DNA of 64,000 nt from Hymenobacter gelipurpurascens (GCF_900187375.1 NZ_FYEW01000001.1:620001-684000); one strand, 5' to 3'; numbered from the stretch's first letter, positions 44,441 to 54,249 are shown. Program-made: numbers and translations. Notes: generated by a model not told the origin, from the letters alone.

Positions 44441-44586
44441 ATTTACATATGTAATACAATTGTAAACTTGGTATTGAATTGTTTACTGTTGTAAATATAG
44501 ATTTGCTCCCTTTATCAGCAGTTTACAACTGTGTACTTCGTCCATCATTACGAATTGGCTGAATGATAATGGCTACATTTGTAATC
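44441..44586 (+). promoter_or_regulatory. Operator array over the promoter of the XRE-family gene
   Basis: Four 16-bp near-palindromes share the core TAC-N4-GTA: ATTTACatatGTAATA (44441-44456), GTTTACtgttGTAAAT (44481-44496), GTTTACaactGTGTAC (44521-44536) and GGCTACatttGTAATC (44571-44586). The first three start exactly 40 bases apart. A promoter fits between them: TTG at 44479-44481 and -7 element TAGATTTG at 44498-44505, so site 2 fills the spacer and site 3 lies just downstream of the expected start of transcription. The natural reading is repression by the XRE protein encoded next. Confidence 0.7.
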
Positions 44587-44604
44587 TAGTTATTGGAATG
44601 CCAT

Positions 44605-45276
44605 ATGGTTGAGCGTATTCGGGAAATATTAACGGGACGGCAGCTTACGCCTACTCAGTTTGCTGATAGTATTGGGGTGGCTAGGCCTATTGTAAGCCAT
44701 ATACTAAGCGGGCGTAATAAGCCTAGTTTGGAAGTGGTCCAGAAGATTATTACGGCCTTCCCGGATCTTTCTATCCCTTGGTTACTAAGTGGCACAGGCG
44801 CTATGCTTGCAGCTGCGTCTGACCCGGCTTCCCTTATTCCCGTGCCTTCCGTAGCCGCCGAACGTACCAAGGCCTCCAGTAAGGCTGCAGTAGCGCGTCC
44901 GGTGGCTCCAGAGGTACCGGAGGTGCAACGTACTGCCCCAACTCTTTCCAGCCCCCCTGAAATTACCTCTCAGCAGGTAGCCCCCGTTTTTCAAGGTCCA
45001 GTAGTTAGACTGTCTAGTGAGCCTAACCCGGCAGCAGTTAACACCCCAGTGAAAGTCGCCGTAGCAGACACAGTAGTTACTAGGCCACCAGCGCAGGATA
45101 CTCTGCCGTTACCCAGTGCAGTTTCTGTTGCGCAGCAGCCCGTTGCGAAAGCTGACAAAGAAGCTGAAACCATGGCTAAGGCCTTTGCTGAACCCGGTAA
45201 AACGATACGCCGCATCGTAATTTTCTATCACGATGGCACATTCTCTGACTTTCAGCCTGAAAAGTCTGACCTGTAA
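44605..45276 (+). CDS. XRE-family helix-turn-helix regulator with long linker
   Basis: A 223-residue protein. Residues 1-65 are a Cro/C1-type helix-turn-helix domain (VERIREILTGRQLTPTQFADSIGVARPIVSHILSGRNKPSLEVVQKIITAFPDLSIPWLLSGTG). Residues about 70-190 are low-complexity Pro/Ala/Val-rich and probably disordered. The last 30 residues form a conserved-looking tail (GKTIRRIVIFYHDGTFSDFQPEK). The operator array directly upstream suggests it represses its own gene. The ATG at 44605 is used; a TTG four codons earlier is less likely. The layout of HTH, linker and short C-terminal strand unit recurs in Bacteroidota. Confidence 0.82.
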   Translation: MVERIREILTGRQLTPTQFADSIGVARPIVSHILSGRNKPSLEVVQKIITAFPDLSIPWLLSGTGAMLAAASDPASLIPVPSVAAERTKASSKAAVARPVAPEVPEVQRTAPTLSSPPEITSQQVAPVFQGPVVRLSSEPNPAAVNTPVKVAVADTVVTRPPAQDTLPLPSAVSVAQQPVAKADKEAETMAKAFAEPGKTIRRIVIFYHDGTFSDFQPEKSDL

Positions 45277-46074
45277 GCTGTTACTGGCGTTGCCATTCTG
45301 GGCTTATCATATTGCCGCTCGGAAAGAAGGACATTTATTTTGCTGAACAACCTGTTGTCTGTTGGTGGGTTTGCAGCTGTTCATGAATATTGCTTTCATC
45401 GTTATATGCAATTTGTCAGTATGCACTTCGGAGTATGGACAGGGGGCCATTTCCATGCTACTTACGATCTAATTGAAAGCGCATTTCTATTGAAGGTATT
45501 GTTGGAGATGTATAAGTATTTTCTTTGCTAAGGCTGTTTGTCAATCGTTGTCAGGCGTATTTTTAATTAAGTGAATTTCAGGTATTTATATCATTGAGTT
45601 AAAGCTTTTGTTTTGACTAAAGTTTATATTTAATAAAAGTAATATTATAAAATAATTCATACTTACATTTAATGCTTATTTAGTTGGTGAATAGGAAGGG
45701 AGATGTTAACTATTTTGCCTTTCATAGTGGCCGAGAAAAAGTCTATTGTCTGTTAGGCTATTTGCGCTAACAGAATTAGCGAGAATTTTTATACTACCTC
45801 AGCGTATTGGGAATGCAAAATTGCTTTTTCTGTCTAAAGCGTAGTAGGCGCGTTGGCGCTCATATAGTGAGGGAAAGGCTTTAGTGGTGAGTAACATTTG
45901 TGAAAGTATTCAGCGGTTGAGCCTTTGTATAATTGGCTGCCTCGTAGCTGTGACTGCCCATTTACTTTTGTTGCCTGCCACGCTAGCGCCAACTATTAAA
46001 GGAGGCCAGAATTAGGCACTATAGTTAAGTGGGTTCTGCTTGGCTGTTTTCGGGGGGCTGCTTACCTTTGGGCT
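45277..46074. other. AT-rich region without a supported gene
   Basis: About 800 bases, the most AT-rich stretch of the window (particularly 45530-45720, with long runs of A and T such as TTTAATAAAAGTAATATT). A 63-codon frame at 45340-45531 starting at TTG has no features and I do not support it. The only clear signal is the promoter at its right end (46063-46070). The composition could reflect foreign DNA, a degraded gene or a binding region for nucleoid proteins. Confidence 0.55.
46063..46070 (+). promoter_or_regulatory. Promoter -7 element 4 bases before ATG
   Basis: TACCTTTG, perfect to TAnnTTTG, followed by GGCT and the ATG of the small lipoprotein at 46075. Transcription should begin at or beside the start codon. 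Confidence 0.6.
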
Positions 46075-46245
46075 ATGAAAAATTTCCGTCTGTTCGTCCT
46101 GTTCGCCGCTGGCGCCTCGTTGTTCCTGTCGTCTTGCTCGCAAGCTCCCGACGCGGAGAAAGATCCTAATGCTGACGCCGCTTATAAGCGCACCCACCGT
46201 CCTGAAGGATATCGGGAGGCTCAGCGTAGCAACGTTAACTACTAA
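46075..46245 (+). CDS. Small lipoprotein
   Basis: A 56-residue protein, MKNFRLFVLFAAGASLFLSSCSQAPDAEKDPN... ending EAQRSNVNY. The lipobox LSSC places the lipidated Cys at residue 21, leaving a mature peptide of only 36 polar residues. It has its own -7 element four bases upstream and a bidirectional terminator downstream, so it is a complete transcription unit. Function unknown; small lipoproteins of this kind are common in Bacteroidota. Confidence 0.82.
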   Translation: MKNFRLFVLFAAGASLFLSSCSQAPDAEKDPNADAAYKRTHRPEGYREAQRSNVNY

Positions 46246-46320
46246 GGCATACAGCTAGGCCACCTTGGCCACTCAACGTAGGGCAAGGAGAGACCTAGCG
46301 TGAGTAATGTATAGCAGGCC

Positions 46321-46372
46321 AAAAGCCCATAAGCCCCGCTGCACCTAGGTGCAGCGGGGCTTATGGGCTTTT
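46321..46372. terminator. 52-bp perfect palindrome, bidirectional terminator
   Basis: 46321-46346 is the exact reverse complement of 46347-46372, centred on CCTAGG, starting AAAAGCCC and ending GGGCTTTT. It separates the small lipoprotein (+) from the convergent gene at 46406 (-). As RNA it forms a 24-bp stem with a 4-base loop and T-rich exit on both strands. Confidence 0.9.
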
Positions 46373-46405
46373 AAGTTGTAGAACTTGAAGGAAGTGCAGA
46401 CTGCT

Positions 46406-46900
46406 TTATTCAGCAACCAGTATGGCAACAGGTTTTTCAGGGGAAGGAGCCACAGAAAGATCAGGAAGCTGAATATCGGCTAGCAGACGGCCTTCTAGCA
46501 GGTTTGCCCACGTCCGGAGATACAGCACCACATCATCGCGCTGATTATGGCGCAAGGCATTTCGACGCTCGAAGTGAATGGCAGCGCGAATGGTCGGATC
46601 CGCGAGGCGCTCTAGGTGAGTTAGATCTTGGCGCGTGAAGCCCAGGGCCAGCATCTCATCAATGGTTTCGTCGATGGGTAGGCCACTGGTAGGACAGTAG
46701 TCAGTAATCTGCCGCTCCCAGTCGCCGTAGCGCTGCATGGCGCGGGCATGAATTTCACCCTTACTCAGCTTAGTGACAGTCTGAGCCAGGTGGCCGCAGT
46801 TGCAGCTGCCCATATGGCCCCACTGGTACGGGGCCTGCGTGGCAAGACGCTGAGCGGTGTCGCGAAGGGCTTGAATGACGGAAAGAGTGCTTTTAGCCAT
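46406..46900 (-). CDS. Hypothetical protein with CNCGH motif
   Basis: A 164-residue soluble protein. The N-terminal half has WGHMGSCNCGHLAQTVT (about 27-43) and later DYCPTSGLPIDETIDEMLALGFTRQDLTHLERLADP; the Cys and His residues could bind a metal. The C-terminal part is helical (AAIHFERRNALRHNQRDDVVLYLRTWANLLEGRL). I recall similar uncharacterised proteins in Bacteroidota but no function. ATG at 46900 is the only good start. Monocistronic between two hairpins. Confidence 0.75.
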   Translation of the reverse strand: MAKSTLSVIQALRDTAQRLATQAPYQWGHMGSCNCGHLAQTVTKLSKGEIHARAMQRYGDWERQITDYCPTSGLPIDETIDEMLALGFTRQDLTHLERLADPTIRAAIHFERRNALRHNQRDDVVLYLRTWANLLEGRLLADIQLPDLSVAPSPEKPVAILVAE

Positions 46901-47032
46901 AACAGAACAACGTTGGAGCGAAAGTATATCTGCCGGAAGATGGGCATGTACCCACTAATAAGGAACAACGAAGGGGTTTTGTTTCCTTCTGGCCTACCAT
47001 CTAGCGTAAAGCTGGAAATTTCTTTATAAAAC

Positions 47033-47080
47033 AAGCAGCCCTGCTTACAATGGCCGAAGCCAAAGCAAGCAGGGCTGCTT
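47033..47080 (-). terminator. Terminator of the RhlE-like helicase gene
   Basis: AAGCAGCCCTGCTT (47033-47046) pairs perfectly with AAGCAGGGCTGCTT (47067-47080); on the minus strand GTTTTAT follows. Confidence 0.82.
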
Positions 47081-47107
47081 ACAGATAAAGTGCTTACGGA
47101 AGGTGGC

Positions 47108-48523
<1,416 letters not shown>

Positions 48524-48838
48524 CAAAAAGAAAGAAAAACGGCTGCCAAACGGGCAGTAGAAATGGCAAAACAACAATTGCGCCGACAAAGGTCGGCTTT
48601 TTTGCGCCGATTGTCGGAATGCCGCTTAAAGGACAAGTGCAACCGTAAGAAAAGAAATGAATAACGACGGAAGGATAGGTTTATAACGATTTGATCCTCA
48701 AATATATGAAAATAAATATAAAGCTTTGGCAGGGATGATGAACTGCGCCGGGCTAACGTTTCAGTTTGAGTGACAACACCCAAATCAGTAAAATCCGTTT
48801 ACTTCTCTGAGAAATAACTTAAACCAGATACCTCTCTT
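48524..48838. promoter_or_regulatory. Divergent gap between RhlE-like and Nudix genes
   Basis: A 315-base gap. On the minus strand, upstream of the helicase, GACCTTTG (near 48586-48593) is one base off TAnnTTTG. It lies inside a short hairpin GCCGAC (48582-48587)/GTCGGC (48592-48597) that on the plus strand is followed by six T. I see no gene here; the promoters of both genes are expected in it. Confidence 0.4.
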
Positions 48839-49354
48839 ATGCGCATCATCGATCAGAAACTGGCCTACGATGGTCACTATAAGTTACGTCAGTTGCAGCT
48901 CCAGGACGGAAAAGATGTACTAAAACGAGAACGGTTTGAGCCCGGCACGGCCGTTGCGGCCTTGGTATTTAATACCAAAGCCCAGCAATATATCCTGACC
49001 CGCCAATACCGTATTGGGCCGGAAAGAGAGTTGGTAGAGCTGGCGGCAGGAATGGTAGACGGCACCGAAGAGCCAGAGGAAGCTATCCGGCGAGAGATTC
49101 AGGAGGAGCTAGGCTTCGAGGTGGACTATCTGGAGCAAATTGTGCGGTTGCTGCCTTCTCCGGGGACGAGTGCGGAGGTCATTACGGTATTCTATGCCGA
49201 AGTAAGCAAGCAAACAGGCGAGGGAGGTGGCCTAGCATCCGAACACGAGAAAATAGAAGCGATGCATTACCGGGCAGAGGAGTTGTGGAAAGCGTCTTTT
49301 GAAGATGCCAAAACACTAGTGGCGGTCCAGTGGGCCCAACTGCGAACGAAATGA
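48839..49354 (+). CDS. Nudix hydrolase (ADP-ribose pyrophosphatase-like)
   Basis: A 171-residue enzyme. The Nudix box is complete: GMVDGTEEPEEAIRREIQEELGF (about 77-99), matching Gx5Ex7REUxEExGU. The N-terminal strands (DGHYKLRQLQLQDG) and the later PSPGTSAEVITVFYAEVSK fit the ADP-ribose/nucleoside diphosphate sugar pyrophosphatase subgroup. It would clear ADP-ribose or related diphosphates in the cytoplasm. Monocistronic, with a long bidirectional hairpin after it. Confidence 0.9.
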   Translation: MRIIDQKLAYDGHYKLRQLQLQDGKDVLKRERFEPGTAVAALVFNTKAQQYILTRQYRIGPERELVELAAGMVDGTEEPEEAIRREIQEELGFEVDYLEQIVRLLPSPGTSAEVITVFYAEVSKQTGEGGGLASEHEKIEAMHYRAEELWKASFEDAKTLVAVQWAQLRTK

Positions 49355-49422
49355 GCAGGCTACTTCTTGGGGGCCGATAGCTTATGCGAAGCGTAACGCC
49401 TGCGCAGTATCTGTTGTGTTGT

Positions 49423-49473
49423 CCAAATGATAAAGCCTGGCTCTTGCATTAAGAGTCAGGCTTTATCATTTGG
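49423..49473. terminator. Bidirectional terminator, 23-bp stem
   Basis: 49423-49445 pairs with 49451-49473 with a single G-T wobble, loop GCATT. It separates the Nudix gene (+) from the convergent exported-protein gene (-). Confidence 0.88.
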
Positions 49474-49487
49474 GTGATGTTTGTAAT

Positions 49488-50048
49488 CTACTCAGCCTTA
49501 ATGATATATTCGAAGTTTTGCTTCGTTTTGGCGTCGTTGATTGTCAGGAAAATATCCTGCGGTGTATCGGTTTTTGTAAATGGTAAAGCGCGCTTGCTCA
49601 TGTACAAGTCGCGGTTCCAGAAGCGGCCCTGCCCAGCTGGCAGCTCCTGTACGTTGAGGACTTCCTTGCCATCTTTGGTTTTAGCAACCAGGCTCAAATA
49701 AGCTGGGTCGGCGTTCTGGGCACCGCGGCGGTACATAGTCACGGTGAGCATGCCACCAGCGGGCAATTGGCGGAAACGGCGCTCGTAGGTAGTATCCGCC
49801 ATGCTGTTCATGCGCTTCAGCTCATTGATTTCGGTGAGCAGCTCGGCGTAGGGGCGGTAGGCCACTCGGGTTACGCAGGCTTCCACTTCCGCATCTTCGT
49901 CGGTGTTCTTCGTGACGTTGAGTACGTAGGGGCTTTCCTCGTCCTTCTTGGGGAAGGTGTATTTTTTGCGGGCCTTGCCAGGCATGTACTGAGCTGAGGT
50001 AGCCAGTGTGCCGAGCATAAGCGCGGAGAGGAGGATAAATTTCTTCAT
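49488..50048 (-). CDS. Exported protein of unknown function
   Basis: A 186-residue protein with a signal peptide (MKKFILLSALMLGTLATSAQ, cut after the Gln-rich site). The mature part (YAELLTEINELKRMNSMADTTYERRFRQLPAGGMLTVTMYRRGAQNADPAYLSLVAKTKDGKEVLNVQELP) is strand-rich and reads like a small periplasmic beta-sandwich. No catalytic motif is visible. ATG at 50048 is chosen for its leader. A -7 element TATATTTG lies at 50096-50103 on the minus strand. Confidence 0.78.
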   Translation of the reverse strand: MKKFILLSALMLGTLATSAQYMPGKARKKYTFPKKDEESPYVLNVTKNTDEDAEVEACVTRVAYRPYAELLTEINELKRMNSMADTTYERRFRQLPAGGMLTVTMYRRGAQNADPAYLSLVAKTKDGKEVLNVQELPAGQGRFWNRDLYMSKRALPFTKTDTPQDIFLTINDAKTKQNFEYIIKAE

Positions 50049-50095
50049 AGAAGCAGCTGAAAGCAAGTAAGAAAATAGGCCGGATTCCGACGGTG

Positions 50096-50103
50096 CAAAT
50101 ATA
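50096..50103 (-). promoter_or_regulatory. Promoter -7 element of the exported-protein gene
   Basis: TATATTTG on the minus strand, matching TAnnTTTG, 47 bases before the ATG at 50048. Confidence 0.5.
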
Positions 50104-50303
50104 ACATTTCGGTGGCGCCGGTTTATATATTTTCGACAGGCTTTGTACAATACCTAGCGAAGCTACCAGCTGCCCCGTCCAAGTTGTAGTGGCCTAGCGA
50201 GTAACAGTAGTGTTTTAGCGGCGTTACTGCTTCATTTGTCGTAGCTGGGGCAACTACCTGCCTAATCAATTTCCGAGGCCCTATTTGCGAACTTCAGTGC
50301 CTG

Positions 50304-52250
50304 TTAATAGTGCCCGCCTACTTTTCGGTAGTTTAGGCGTGCCATAGCGGAGGGAAACTGGGGGAGCCTGCGCGGCGCGGAGTGGCCTAGGCCAGCCGTA
50401 TCGGTGAGAGCATGCAGAAACGACACTAAATCATGCTTTTCCTGAGTGGTGAGATGGAGCTTATCGGCTGGGAGCGTTTGGTTTGGTACATCAAGGCCCA
50501 GCCCGGCGCCACCGCCCTGGTCGTAGAAGTCTATTACTTCTTCCAAAGTACGATAGGCACCCTGGTGCATGTAAGGCGCTGTAAGCGCTATGTTGCGCAG
50601 TGAGGGCGTTTTGAACGCGTGCTCCTGCCACCGGATTCCGGTAGCGCCGCCCCGGCCCAGGTCGGAATCGAGGGAGCGAGGGCGCCGACTGGCCCGGGCG
50701 GGTGTACCCAGTACTTCGGCCTCGGTGCGCTCGAAACCCGGTGGCACAGTGCCATTGAAAAGCGGCAGGAAATGGCAGGTGGCGCACTTGGCTTTACCCA
50801 GAAACACGTTGGCACCGCGCCGGGCACTGGGGCTTAGTGCCTCGCGCTGCCCCCGCATGTACTTATCGAGTGGCGCATCGAGGCGAATCAGGGAACGGAG
50901 GTAAGCCGCCAAAACGGTTTTTACATGCTGCTCCTGAACGGCAGTTTGCTGGGGCTCGGTGGCGAAAGCCTGCGCGAATGCCGCCCGGTAAGAGGAGTTC
51001 CGCGACAACAGGCGGGCGGCGGTGGCCAGTGACCCATGCATTTCAACGGGGCTCGCGACTACAGATGCTACTTGGTCTTCCAGAAAGCTCACGCGCCCAT
51101 CATAAAACTGGGTGCGCTGCAAGGCTGCGTTGAGCAGGGTAGGTGCATTGCGCAATACCACGCCTCGTCCGCCGTAGGCCACACTTTTCGCCTGGCCATC
51201 GGTAAAGGCGCGGGTGGGCTGGTGGCAGCTGGCGCAACTACGGCTGCCATTGCCCGACAGCACCGGATCAAAAAACAACTGCCGGCCTAGCGCCGCTTGC
51301 GCAACGGTGGGACGCACGGTGGAAGTAGGCGCGAAACCAACGGCATCAAACGCCCCAACTTCAAACAGGGAACCGGCATCGGGCCGCAGGGCCCTCACTT
51401 CCTTAAACGCCGGAATCCCTAAAGTCTGCTGCATTGCCCAAAGCTGCTGACTCAGTGGATTGGCGTAGGCAACCAGAAACTCGAGCCGGTCAAAATGAGC
51501 AGCGCTAGAGTGGCCTAGGTAAGCCTGTACTGCGCGGAAAGTGCTGTCTAGCCGAACGGCGAGGCTAGGGTGGCGGGTGCGCAACTGCGGTTGATAGGGC
51601 GCAATAGTTGCCTGCACAGCGGCCAGGGCTTCGGCAGCCTCGGGCACGGCCCCCGGCGAGGCGGGAGTATCGAAGCCCGGGATACCCAGCGTCATCACCC
51701 GAAAGACCTCCAGCCGCGCAGCATCAAACAGGTGGCGGTCGGTGGGAGAAAGCGTTTCGGCCGCATGGTGCAGGCCTAGCAGGCTGCTCTGCACGAAGGC
51801 CACTTGTTCCAGCACTTCTTCCCGTTGTGCGGGCTTGTAGAGGGCAGGGTAGAAGTACGTTTCCAGAACCTGCAAGCCCTCTGGTGCATGCACGCGTTGT
51901 TGCTGGTCGAACTCTTCTACTTCGCCCAGCGCGGGCCCGTTCAGAAGCTTGGCGGTGGAGGGACTGTAGTATTCGGCCAGTAGTTCTACCCGCTTCCAGG
52001 CTCGGCGAGCAGCCAGAAAAGCCTGGCGCTGCCGCTCTGCCTGCTGTCCAGTAGCCACGGCATGGCGTAAGCGAGCTACAGCAGAATCTAGTTGCGTCAG
52101 ATCCTGCCCATACTGCCGAAGGACCTGCATGGCCAGGCTGGCAGGGGAGAGTTTATATGCAAGGCTGGTAGTCGATGAAGACCATTGGCAGCTTATCAGA
52201 GATAGAGCCATGCCTACCAGAATGACAAGGGAAATCCGGAAGTAAATCAT
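50304..52250 (-). CDS. Imelysin-like / di-haem cytochrome c peroxidase fusion lipoprotein
   Basis: A 648-residue lipoprotein (MIYFRISLVILVGMALSLISCQW; lipobox Cys about 21). Residues about 30-290 are a helical domain resembling the imelysin/EfeO fold (RRAWKRVELLAEYYSPSTAKLLNGPALGEVEEFD). Residues about 310-640 are a di-haem peroxidase of the MauG/CcpA type with two haem sites, CASCH (about 338) and CATCH (about 488), and LRNIALTAPYMHQG near the end. The family reduces hydrogen peroxide or oxidises a protein partner; an imelysin domain suggests iron or haem handling. It follows the PhoX-like gene on the same strand, with a terminator between. Confidence 0.85.
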   Translation of the reverse strand: MIYFRISLVILVGMALSLISCQWSSSTTSLAYKLSPASLAMQVLRQYGQDLTQLDSAVARLRHAVATGQQAERQRQAFLAARRAWKRVELLAEYYSPSTAKLLNGPALGEVEEFDQQQRVHAPEGLQVLETYFYPALYKPAQREEVLEQVAFVQSSLLGLHHAAETLSPTDRHLFDAARLEVFRVMTLGIPGFDTPASPGAVPEAAEALAAVQATIAPYQPQLRTRHPSLAVRLDSTFRAVQAYLGHSSAAHFDRLEFLVAYANPLSQQLWAMQQTLGIPAFKEVRALRPDAGSLFEVGAFDAVGFAPTSTVRPTVAQAALGRQLFFDPVLSGNGSRSCASCHQPTRAFTDGQAKSVAYGGRGVVLRNAPTLLNAALQRTQFYDGRVSFLEDQVASVVASPVEMHGSLATAARLLSRNSSYRAAFAQAFATEPQQTAVQEQHVKTVLAAYLRSLIRLDAPLDKYMRGQREALSPSARRGANVFLGKAKCATCHFLPLFNGTVPPGFERTEAEVLGTPARASRRPRSLDSDLGRGGATGIRWQEHAFKTPSLRNIALTAPYMHQGAYRTLEEVIDFYDQGGGAGLGLDVPNQTLPADKLHLTTQEKHDLVSFLHALTDTAGLGHSAPRRLPQFPSAMARLNYRKVGGHY

Positions 52251-52366
52251 TGGTGATGAAATGAATACCAAATGAGTAAAATGTTTTTTAAGCATTTGGG
52301 TATATCGTAAAAGCAAATAAACAGGATGGTTCTGATCCTTTTTATTCTCCGAACTTCCGCGTGAAA

Positions 52367-52396
52367 AGCCCCGCTTCCAGAAGTAGAAGCGGGGCT
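52367..52396 (-). terminator. Terminator of the PhoX-like gene
   Basis: AGCCCCGCTTC (52367-52377) pairs perfectly with GAAGCGGGGCT (52386-52396), followed on the minus strand by four T. Confidence 0.85.
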
Positions 52397-52459
52397 CAAT
52401 AGCTCACATGAATGGATGTAGTAACCTAACCATAGAGGGCCTAATGATAGGTAAATACG

Positions 52460-53953
52460 CTAGCGTGGCAGGCCGCTCAGGACCACTACCTGGCTGGCCT
52501 GGTCGTTGCCATTGTTGGGCTTAGCGCCGCCGTCCTTGTACTTCTGTGCCCGCCAGGAATGGGGCTGAATGCAGAGTGTGAAAGTGTTTGGCTGGCCTAC
52601 CACATCCGATACATCTACTAGCGCGCCGTATTCCCAGCTGCCTTTCGTGGAGGGGGCGGGCGTGTAGGCTGAGCCTGTCACGTTGTACTTGTCTTTGTCG
52701 GTTTCCGTGCGGTGGTGGTCCAGCTCCATTACCTTCTTCAGCTCACCGGTGGCAATGTTGTACTGGTAGAGGTAGGCATCGTGGGTTTCGGTGCCGTAGC
52801 CGTTGGAGTCTTCCTGAATGTAGACGTAGTTCTGGGTTACGCAAATGTTGTCGGGGTTCTGGAAGTCCTTGGCTTTGCCGTTGCGGTCGTCGCCATCCAG
52901 CACTACTTCCAGCGTGCCTTGCAGTGGGTTTTGCTCATTGAGCAGGAGGCGGTAGGTCCGGCCCCATTTGGTGCGGCTTTGGTCGGCATTTACGCCCGTA
53001 AAATCCTGGCCCGTTACGTTGAAGTAGACTTCGCGGCCGTTGGCCCCGCCGCCTTTGCGGTAATCGAGGTCTTCTACCCGGCCAAACTTAATGGCTTTAA
53101 GCGGATCTACCTGAGCCTGCATTTGGGTGCCGGTCAGGTTTTTATAATCCGGAATGGCCACGAACTCTACCTCGTATTTCTGGCCTAGGGTTATGTCTTT
53201 CTCCTTTTGGTTCAGGTCTTTGCGGCGGAGCATGTACTGCTGACCACCCTCTAAGTCGCCTACCGCATTGCTGACGTAGAGCGCCACTTGCCCGCCGCTG
53301 GCATCGGAAGCATCCTCGCCGGTCAGGATAACGGTTTTGCCGGTGTAGGCCGTTTTGGGCAGAGGCACGGCGTTTTCGGCGCTCCAGTAGCCCAGGCCTT
53401 TGATGCCTTTCGGGGTGCTTTGCGTGTTATTATCGGCGAAAGGCTGGATGAGGTGGGTCTGAGCATCTACGGCGCTTTCACCGGCGCTCAGGAAGTAGGG
53501 ACCGAAGCCGTGCTCCTCGGGCGTTACCAGCGTGGCGGAGCACAGGCGCCAGCGGCCTCCGTCGGAGTTCAGCACGTACTCGCCGCGCACGGGGCGAAGC
53601 GTCTCATCGAACTGCACCCGCGAAATGGCCATGTTGTCCTCGTTGTTCACCAGCATGGTAAACCCCTTTCCGTCGGGGTTGCGCAGCAGGCCGGCCCCAT
53701 CGGCCGAGCCCCCGAACATGAAGTCGGGCGAGGCGGCCAGCTTGTCGTCGGAACTGATAAGCGAGTACATCTTCACGCTCTCAAACCCAGCCTGCATCTT
53801 CGCCAGCACCGGCGTAGTGGAGTAGTTATCGAGCTTTACCGTGCTGGGTGTTTCCGCTGGGGTATTGCTGTCGTTGTCGTTGGAGCAAGCCGCTAGGCCA
53901 GTCGAGAAAGCCAGGCCGAGCAATAAGCGCGCTGAGAGGGTAGGAGTGTGCAT
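52460..53953 (-). CDS. PhoX-like (DUF839) lipoprotein
   Basis: A lipoprotein of about 497 residues (MHTPTLSARLLLGLAFSTGLAACSND; lipobox LAAC). Motifs of the PhoX/DUF839 beta-propeller are seen: LVNNEDNMAISRVQFDE, ILTGEDASDASGGQVALYV, RVEDLDYRKGG, FQNPDNICVTQNYVYIQEDSNG. PhoX enzymes are calcium/iron-dependent alkaline phosphatases; whether this member is a phosphatase depends on metal ligands I cannot confirm. The ATG at 53953 or 53959 may start it. A -7 element TACTTTTG lies at 54001-54008 on the minus strand. The next gene on this strand is the peroxidase fusion. Confidence 0.78.
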   Translation of the reverse strand: MHTPTLSARLLLGLAFSTGLAACSNDNDSNTPAETPSTVKLDNYSTTPVLAKMQAGFESVKMYSLISSDDKLAASPDFMFGGSADGAGLLRNPDGKGFTMLVNNEDNMAISRVQFDETLRPVRGEYVLNSDGGRWRLCSATLVTPEEHGFGPYFLSAGESAVDAQTHLIQPFADNNTQSTPKGIKGLGYWSAENAVPLPKTAYTGKTVILTGEDASDASGGQVALYVSNAVGDLEGGQQYMLRRKDLNQKEKDITLGQKYEVEFVAIPDYKNLTGTQMQAQVDPLKAIKFGRVEDLDYRKGGGANGREVYFNVTGQDFTGVNADQSRTKWGRTYRLLLNEQNPLQGTLEVVLDGDDRNGKAKDFQNPDNICVTQNYVYIQEDSNGYGTETHDAYLYQYNIATGELKKVMELDHHRTETDKDKYNVTGSAYTPAPSTKGSWEYGALVDVSDVVGQPNTFTLCIQPHSWRAQKYKDGGAKPNNGNDQASQVVVLSGLPR

Positions 53954-54000
53954 AAACACGGAGAAAAACAGTGGGCGAAAGGGTGTCGTGAAAGGATGCC

Positions 54001-54008
54001 CAAAAGTA
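54001..54008 (-). promoter_or_regulatory. Promoter -7 element of the PhoX-like gene
   Basis: TACTTTTG on the minus strand, matching TAnnTTTG, about 47 bases before the ATG. Confidence 0.5.
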
Positions 54009-54249
54009 TTTTGACCGTGTTATCACACTGTTGGCAGCTGGTTATGAAGCTGTGTCCAAATGATGAAGGTGAAATGACCTACCCGTTATGGTAGTGTTAG
54101 CAGCTGCTTCTGGCGCTTATGCTGCGAGACAGCACTCATGGCATAGGAGAGCCGTTCCACTGCCTCGGCTTAACCAAGCAAACCAGTATCTTGCCAGCTG
54201 CCCGCCTCGTTTGGCGGTGCCGTGTACTATCTGCGCTGCTATATATCAG

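Noticed and set aside
45340..45531. A 63-codon frame starting at TTG in the AT-rich gap
   Set aside because: No recognisable domain, no ribosome signal, no matching terminator; kept only as part of the gap description.
50304..53953. Phosphate-starvation operon suggested by the PhoX-like gene
   Set aside because: No Pho-box-like direct repeats or other phosphate genes seen; the PhoX call itself is only to the fold.
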